Of a stretch of 17,715 nucleotides of DNA, positions 14,351-17,715 are shown piece after piece. The notes beneath the pieces were generated by a model. The model did not search any database and was not told where the DNA came from. It worked only from the letters and a program-made list of their open reading frames with translations. This DNA is from an uncultured Oscillospiraceae bacterium (GTDB taxonomy: Bacteria; Bacillota; Clostridia; Oscillospirales; Acutalibacteraceae). Location of the stretch: NCBI GenBank assembly GCA_905200265.1, contig CAJKJS010000006.1, positions 1 through 17,715 of the forward strand. The letters are read 5' to 3'. Positions within the stretch are counted from its first letter, which is position 1; every line of letters starts with the position of its first letter. Position numbers and translations under genes: made by a program.

Positions 14351-14935
14351 TTAGGAATCACTGTCTGCTTTCTCGGGGATTTCGGGGAAATACGCCCGCA
14401 AGGTCTCCCCATAGGCAGCCGCCGTATCGGTGGTATAATCCATCTGGTGGCTGTCCTGGAAATAGGCTGCAAATTCATCAAACGGCGCGCCCTTTTCCCA
14501 GAAGTCCGGTTCGCTCTGGGCGATCTCCACCAGCTTCCACATATCCTGTTCCGGAATTTCCTGCCGCATGCCTTCGTAGTACATCATAAAAAACGCCTGG
14601 TACAAAGCGGCGTCTGTTTCGGACAGCACGCCCACTTCCCCCAACCGCTGGGCCGAATTGGCCAGGGTAAAAAACCGGCTGACCGTCTCGCCCACATGGT
14701 AGGGGTCGTCGTTCCCTTCGGTTATAATCCGGTTCGCTTCGGCACCCGCCTGGTTCATATCGCTTTGAAAAGCACTGAGCAGCTGGTCACCCCGCTGCTT
14801 TTCCCCGTCCCAAGCCCGGTTGCGCTGGATGAAAAACAGGCCACACAACCCAATAAGGACGATGCACAAAAGGAGTAAAGCGAGGATTTTGCGCCGGTCC
14901 GGGCTATGGGATAGCCATGTACGAAGATTTTTCAT
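14351..14935 (-). CDS. Small bitopic membrane protein, tandem paralogue D (long form)
   Basis: Fourth and most upstream member of the unrecognised family. The ATG at 14935 gives 194 residues, with AAAGGAG ten bases upstream; the longer frame back to 14956 starts with TTG and is rejected. A basic N-terminus (KNLRTW, DRRK) precedes a membrane helix at about 17-36. QRNRAWDGE follows the helix, matching QRNAAWDRE of A. Further motifs are NSAQRLGEVGVLSETDAA, MWKLVEIAQSEPDFWEKG, APFDEFAAYF and the terminal ETLRAYFPEIPE shared with C. No catalytic residue pattern or lipobox is visible. Predicted topology is N-terminus inside with the main domain exported. A two-codon ATG-CAA-TGA frame overlaps the start codon. 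It has its own promoter and two downstream hairpins. Confidence 0.86.
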   Translation of the reverse strand: MKNLRTWLSHSPDRRKILALLLLCIVLIGLCGLFFIQRNRAWDGEKQRGDQLLSAFQSDMNQAGAEANRIITEGNDDPYHVGETVSRFFTLANSAQRLGEVGVLSETDAALYQAFFMMYYEGMRQEIPEQDMWKLVEIAQSEPDFWEKGAPFDEFAAYFQDSHQMDYTTDTAAAYGETLRAYFPEIPEKADSDS

Positions 14936-14940
14936 TGCAT
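14932..14940 (-). other. Two-codon minimal frame overlapping the start of paralogue D
   Basis: ATG CAA TGA lies between the AAAGGAG site and the gene start; its TGA overlaps the gene's ATG as ATGA. The first ATG is only five bases from the ribosome site and the gene's own ATG is ten. Initiation, immediate stop and re-initiation is possible but unproven. Confidence 0.45.
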
Positions 14941-15006
14941 TGAATCTCCTTTCCAAACAAAAAGAATCGCCTATGTATGCTAGGCTTCGCTACGTTCCTC
15001 ATATAT

Positions 15007-15036
15007 ACTATACCCCATAGGAAGCGCCTTTGTAAA
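15007..15036 (-). promoter_or_regulatory. Promoter of paralogue D
   Basis: Minus-strand -35 TTTACA (15031-15036), 18-base spacer, -10 TATAGT (15007-15012). Each box has five of six consensus bases. Confidence 0.65.
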
Positions 15037-15059
15037 TTTTACTCTAGAATTTATATTGT

Positions 15060-15072
15060 GTGCAGTATGCAC
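15060..15072. repeat. Small inverted repeat GTGCA-GTA-TGCAC upstream of the paralogue D promoter
   Basis: Five-base arms around three bases lie about 24 bases upstream of the -35 box. A related TATTGTG(TGCA/CATCAT) sequence occurs at about 15089-15101. An operator-like site is possible, but the repeat is short. Confidence 0.35.
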
Positions 15073-15148
15073 GATTCTTTTAAACCTGTATTGTGCATCA
15101 TTCCAGCATGTATCCATGAGGGGCGTGCCTATAAAAAACCGTCTTTCC

Positions 15149-15184
15149 AAAACAAAAAGCCCCGCCCGGGTTCTCGGGCGGGGC
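15149..15184 (-). terminator. Terminator of the FGGY kinase gene
   Basis: A perfect 10-bp stem GCCCCGCCCG with CGGGCGGGGC (15175-15184 and 15159-15168 on the plus strand) has a six-base loop and then TTTTTGTTTT on the minus strand. It starts 20 bases after the stop codon. Confidence 0.9.
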
Positions 15185-15203
15185 AAAAGAATGCTCTGTA
15201 AAC

Positions 15204-16772
15204 TTACATCGTTTCGATGGCCGCTTTTTCCATGGGCAGGGCCTTTTTGTACCGCTCGAGGAACGCGGTAAAGCCCGCCACCTCTTCCGGCGGAGCCATC
15301 AGGGTTGTGCACGTGGCGTTATGGAAGACCTTTTGATCGAGGTAATCTTCCAAGCTTTCGCCCTCTTCTTTCCAAATGCGGTAACCGGCCAGCAGCGCCA
15401 TGCCATAGGGGCCGCCTTCCCCGGCGGTTTCCATCACCGTCACCGGGGCCTTTACCGCGGCGGACAGCAGCGTCTGGCCCACTTTGGGCGCTTTGAAAAA
15501 GCCGCCGTGGCCACACAGGCGGCGGATCTCCACCTGTTCCTCACCGGTGAGGATATCCAGCCCGATTTTCAGCGTCGCCAGAGCCGACAATAGATGCGTG
15601 CGCATAAAGTCCGCCAGAGTAAACGGCGCATCGGGGGTACGGGCAAACACAGGCCGCCCGGCATCCAGATCGGTGACGCCTTCCCCGGAAAAATAGTTAA
15701 AGGCCATCAGTCCGCCGCCGTCGGGGGCGCCATCCATGGCTGCCGCAAACAGTTTATCCAGCAGCGGCCCGCGTTTGATCGTGACCCCCAGCATCCCGGC
15801 CACTTCGCCGAAGAGCGAAGCCCAGGCGTTGATATCGGACGTGCAGTTGTTGCAATGCACCATGGCCACCGGCAGCCCCGTGGGCGTTGCGACCATGTCG
15901 ATTTCCCGGTGAACCCCCAGGGGCCGGTCCACCACCACCATGGCAAAGTCCGACGTACCGGCGGACACGTTACCCGTGTACGCCCGCACGGAATTGGTGG
16001 CCACCATGCCGGTACCGGCGTCGCCTTCCGCCGGAGCCACCGGACACCCGGCTTGCAGCCGGCCGGACGGATCGAGGAACTTAGCGCCTTCCTGCGTCAG
16101 CACACCGGCATCGCCCCCGGCGGGCAGCACGGCGGGCAATACCTGCCGGAGCGTCCACGGGTACCCTTTTTCCGCCAGCTTTTCTTCGCACGCCTGCATC
16201 ATCGCTTCGTTATACGCGGGCTGTCCGTTTTCAATGGGGAACATCCCCGCCGCTTCGCCTACGCCCAGCACATGCCGGCCCGTCAGGCGGTAGTGGATGT
16301 ACCCGGCCAGGGTGGTCAAATGCCGCAGATTCGGCAGGTGGTCTTCCCCGTTTAGCACCGCCTGGTACAAGTGGGCAATACTCCAGCGCTGGGGAATATT
16401 AAAGTGGAATAAGTCCGTCAGTTCGGCGGCGGCCTGCCCGGTCATGGTGTTGCGCCAGGTGCGAAACGGCGTGAGCAGCTGCCAGTTTTCGTCAAACGGC
16501 ATGTACCCGTGCATCATGGCCGACACGCCCATGGCCCCCACGGCGTTTAGCGGTTCGTGATATTTTTCCTGCACATCGGCCTGCAACGCGGCAAAGCACG
16601 CTTGCACGCCGGTATGGATATCCGAAAGGGAATACGTCCACACGCCGTTTTCCAGCCGGTTTTCCCAATCATAACTGCCGGACGCCACCGGCACATGGTT
16701 TTCGTCTACCAGTACAGCTTTAATCCGGGTGGAACCCAGTTCCAAACCCATGACCATTTTTGTAAAATCCAT
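15204..16772 (-). CDS. FGGY-family pentulose kinase (ribulokinase/xylulokinase-like)
   Basis: ATP-dependent sugar kinase of the XylB/AraB superfamily, cytosolic. The ATG at 16772 has GGGAGG seven bases upstream and gives 522 residues; a GTG at 16787 and an ATG too close to the site at 16778 are rejected. The N-terminal FGGY domain opens with the phosphate-binding GLELGSTRIKAVLVD (residues 9-23), followed by VGAMGVSAMMHGY. A central GDAGTGMVATNS and TGNVSAGTS segment follows. The C-terminal ATP-binding domain has GHGGFFKAPKVGQTLLS and ETAGEGGPYGMALLAGYR. It resembles a clostridial subgroup that I recall beside L-arabinose genes and often annotated only as carbohydrate kinase; L-ribulose or a related ketopentose is a likely substrate, but this is inference. 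No isomerase, epimerase or transporter gene is adjacent here. It is monocistronic with a strong promoter. Confidence 0.92.
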   Translation of the reverse strand: MDFTKMVMGLELGSTRIKAVLVDENHVPVASGSYDWENRLENGVWTYSLSDIHTGVQACFAALQADVQEKYHEPLNAVGAMGVSAMMHGYMPFDENWQLLTPFRTWRNTMTGQAAAELTDLFHFNIPQRWSIAHLYQAVLNGEDHLPNLRHLTTLAGYIHYRLTGRHVLGVGEAAGMFPIENGQPAYNEAMMQACEEKLAEKGYPWTLRQVLPAVLPAGGDAGVLTQEGAKFLDPSGRLQAGCPVAPAEGDAGTGMVATNSVRAYTGNVSAGTSDFAMVVVDRPLGVHREIDMVATPTGLPVAMVHCNNCTSDINAWASLFGEVAGMLGVTIKRGPLLDKLFAAAMDGAPDGGGLMAFNYFSGEGVTDLDAGRPVFARTPDAPFTLADFMRTHLLSALATLKIGLDILTGEEQVEIRRLCGHGGFFKAPKVGQTLLSAAVKAPVTVMETAGEGGPYGMALLAGYRIWKEEGESLEDYLDQKVFHNATCTTLMAPPEEVAGFTAFLERYKKALPMEKAAIETM

Positions 16773-16827
16773 CGCCATTCCTCCCACCGGCCCCGCCCCA
16801 CCCGGGCGAAAGCCTGATTCTGCTTTT

Positions 16828-16857
16828 ATTCTAGCGCGTTTCGGCTTTTATTGTCAA
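16828..16857 (-). promoter_or_regulatory. Promoter of the FGGY kinase gene
   Basis: Minus-strand -35 TTGACA (16852-16857) is perfect; the spacer is 18 bases; -10 TAGAAT is at 16828-16833. The leader of about 50 bases is G-rich (GGGTGGGGCGGGGCCGG). No clear catabolite-repressor operator was recognised. Confidence 0.75.
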
Positions 16858-16882
16858 CCGGTACGCACAACTTTGCGAAAAA

Positions 16883-16906
16883 TTCCAAAAACCACACTTT
16901 TTGGAA
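16883..16906. repeat. Perfect 9-bp inverted repeat between divergent promoters
   Basis: TTCCAAAAA (16883-16891) and TTTTTGGAA (16898-16906) flank CCACAC. On the minus strand it is followed by TTTTTCG, so it could stop leftward transcription. It may also be a protein-binding site between the kinase and ireB promoters. Confidence 0.6.
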
Positions 16907-16976
16907 GGGCTGGCGAAAAAAAACGAGGTTTCATGCTGCAAACCATACAAAAATCAGTTTTTTCACGAGTTTTCTC

Positions 16977-17005
16977 TTGTATTTTTCCCTTTCACGGTGT
17001 AAGAT
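16977..17005 (+). promoter_or_regulatory. Putative promoter of ireB
   Basis: -35 TTGTAT (16977-16982), 17-base spacer, -10 TAAGAT (17000-17005). This is a moderate match that would give a leader of about 19 bases. Confidence 0.45.
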
Positions 17006-17030
17006 AGGGCACGTGGAGGTGTTTGCAATC

Positions 17031-17273
17031 ATGGATAAAACGATGACTTTTACTTTGCCCCGCGACCGTGACAGCGACATCAAAAAGATCCTAACCACGG
17101 TATATGACGCCCTGAACGAAAAGGGATATAACCCCATTAACCAGATTGTTGGCTATATTCTGTCTGGTGACCCCACGTACATCACCACGCATAACAGCGC
17201 CCGCAGCCTGATTGCCCGGGTGGACCGGGACGAACTGCTGCAGCTGCTTGTTAAATCGTTCCTGAACGCGTAA
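17031..17273 (+). CDS. ireB: IreB family regulatory phosphoprotein (UPF0297)
   Basis: Small cytosolic protein of 80 residues. In Enterococcus faecalis IreB is a substrate of the PASTA Ser/Thr kinase IreK and influences cephalosporin resistance and cell-envelope homeostasis. The family core is plain here: KGYNPINQIVGYILSGDPTY, HNSARSLI and a C-terminal RDELLQLLVKSFL. The N-terminus MDKTMTFTL has threonines in the region phosphorylated in the enterococcal protein. It is slightly shorter than the usual 85-90 residues. The ATG at 17031 has GGAGGTG about nine bases upstream; the frame stays open to 16851, but that stretch contains the promoter and inverted repeat. In many Firmicutes ireB is followed by ruvX and a DUF1292 gene; here a terminator follows directly. 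Confidence 0.95.
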   Translation: MDKTMTFTLPRDRDSDIKKILTTVYDALNEKGYNPINQIVGYILSGDPTYITTHNSARSLIARVDRDELLQLLVKSFLNA

Positions 17274-17290
17274 CGTTTGCAAAATAGGGG

Positions 17291-17319
17291 CTTGCCCGAA
17301 CCCCCGGCAGGCGGGCAAG
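17291..17319 (+). repeat. Hairpin just after ireB
   Basis: An 8-bp stem CTTGCCCG with CGGGCAAG (17291-17298, 17312-17319) lies 17 bases after the ireB stop and three bases before the terminator. It has no U-run of its own; it probably protects the 3' end of the transcript. Confidence 0.5.
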
Positions 17320-17321
17320 AG

Positions 17322-17354
17322 AACACGGCGGTTTTTCCTCCGCCGTGTTTTTTT
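17322..17354 (+). terminator. Terminator of ireB
   Basis: A perfect 10-bp stem AACACGGCGG with CCGCCGTGTT (17322-17331, 17340-17349) has an eight-base loop and a run of seven T ending at 17354. Confidence 0.92.
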
Positions 17355-17374
17355 ATTCCATACGAAAACGGCCC

Positions 17375-17404
17375 TTTACGAACCGGCTAAAAGTATGGTA
17401 TAAT
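17375..17404 (+). promoter_or_regulatory. Promoter of the last gene in the window
   Basis: -35 TTTACG (17375-17380), 18-base spacer, perfect -10 TATAAT (17399-17404) with extended TGG. Predicted start near 17411, giving a leader of about 95 bases. Confidence 0.7.
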
Positions 17405-17417
17405 AATCGGTACGAAC

Positions 17418-17454
17418 AAAAAGGGCGCGGCAACACGGCCCTTTTGCCCTTTTT
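17418..17454 (+). promoter_or_regulatory. Leader hairpin with two alternative 3' arms
   Basis: AAAAAGGGC (17418-17426) can pair with GCCCTTTT (17438-17445) or, one unit further, with GCCCTTTTT (17446-17454). Both arms end in a T-run, so either could act as a weak terminator at the very start of the transcript, 52 bases before the coding region. Confidence 0.5.
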
Positions 17455-17505
17455 CTGCCCGGAAAGAAGAAGGAAAACGGATAACGGAAGGAGGATCTCA
17501 CCAAA

Positions 17506-17715
17506 ATGAGTGAAAAGAAAAACGCTTTTCCCATGTATAAAGGGAAACCCCTGGTACGCTGCGGTGACGTGATCTACTACGGCAGCATGAAGGATAAATA
17601 TGTGATCAAAATGGAGATCAAAACGAAGAAAAAGGTGCAGGATCTGGAAGTGGCCGATAAGGTTTTGGTGCAGCTGATGCATACCGATCCCGCCGTCCAC
17701 ACCCGTAAGCAGATC
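17506..17715 (+). CDS. Conserved hypothetical clostridial protein, N-terminal 70 residues (cut by window end)
   Basis: An ATG at 17506 opens a frame that runs to the last base of the window without a stop. The ribosome site AAGGAGG lies 11 bases upstream, a rather wide spacing. The visible part is short-stranded and basic: FPMYKGKPLVRCGDVIYYG, then KDKYVIKMEIKTKKKV and DLEVADKVLVQLMHTD. It resembles, from memory, a small clostridial family of about 100 residues without an assigned function. There is no signal peptide or membrane segment in the visible part. It is separated from ireB by a strong terminator and has its own promoter, so it is a separate unit. Confidence 0.85.
   Translation, partial: MSEKKNAFPMYKGKPLVRCGDVIYYGSMKDKYVIKMEIKTKKKVQDLEVADKVLVQLMHTDPAVHTRKQI

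Noticed and set aside
12294..14935. The four small proteins as toxin-immunity or bacteriocin leader genes
   Set aside because: There are no double-glycine leaders, lipoboxes, toxin domains or peptidase-type transporters nearby; only the duplication pattern would fit.
16851..17030. Sixty-codon N-terminal extension of ireB
   Set aside because: IreB proteins are 80-90 residues; the extension contains the promoter and an inverted repeat.

Overview
The window looks like a chromosomal segment of a moderately GC-rich Firmicute of class Clostridia, possibly order Oscillospirales; the order-level placement is inference. The evidence is strong AGGAGG-type ribosome sites, sigma-A promoters often with an extended TGn -10 box, a tRNA-Phe T-box ahead of pheST, an ireB gene, and many hairpin terminators. 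There are no rRNA or tRNA genes, insertion sequences, CRISPR arrays or phage genes.

Layout: the left edge holds the 3' end of an ABC exporter ATPase gene (+). It converges on a long run of minus-strand genes that ends at about 16.8 kb. Read right to left on the minus strand, the run contains: (i) a monocistronic FGGY-family pentulose kinase (15204-16772); (ii) four tandem paralogous genes for small single-pass membrane proteins (12294-14935), which I do not recognise; (iii) two tandem paralogous genes for large proteins with cytoplasmic zinc ribbons, one membrane segment and a beta-propeller-like outer part (7124-12049); (iv) a small membrane-anchored protein with four DnaJ-type CxxCxGxG knuckles (6729-7049); (v) the T-box controlled pheS-pheT operon (2795-6670); (vi) a two-gene unit with a DUF6106-like membrane protein and the bifunctional NAD(P)HX repair enzyme (527-2655). 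At about 16.8-17.0 kb the direction flips: ireB and a conserved hypothetical gene cut by the window end are read on the plus strand.

The housekeeping genes (pheST, nnr, ireB) are orthodox. The part that stands out is 6.7-15.0 kb, about 8 kb of seven envelope-anchored proteins formed largely by tandem duplication: two zinc-ribbon/propeller genes with matching promoters, and four small bitopic proteins sharing AQRLGEVGVLS and FWEKGAPFDEFA motifs. All seven are predicted to have a short or zinc-ribbon cytoplasmic end and an exported C-terminal domain. A common cell-surface function is an inference from neighbourhood and topology only. Most genes in this part have their own promoter and terminator, so co-regulation is not shown by the sequence.
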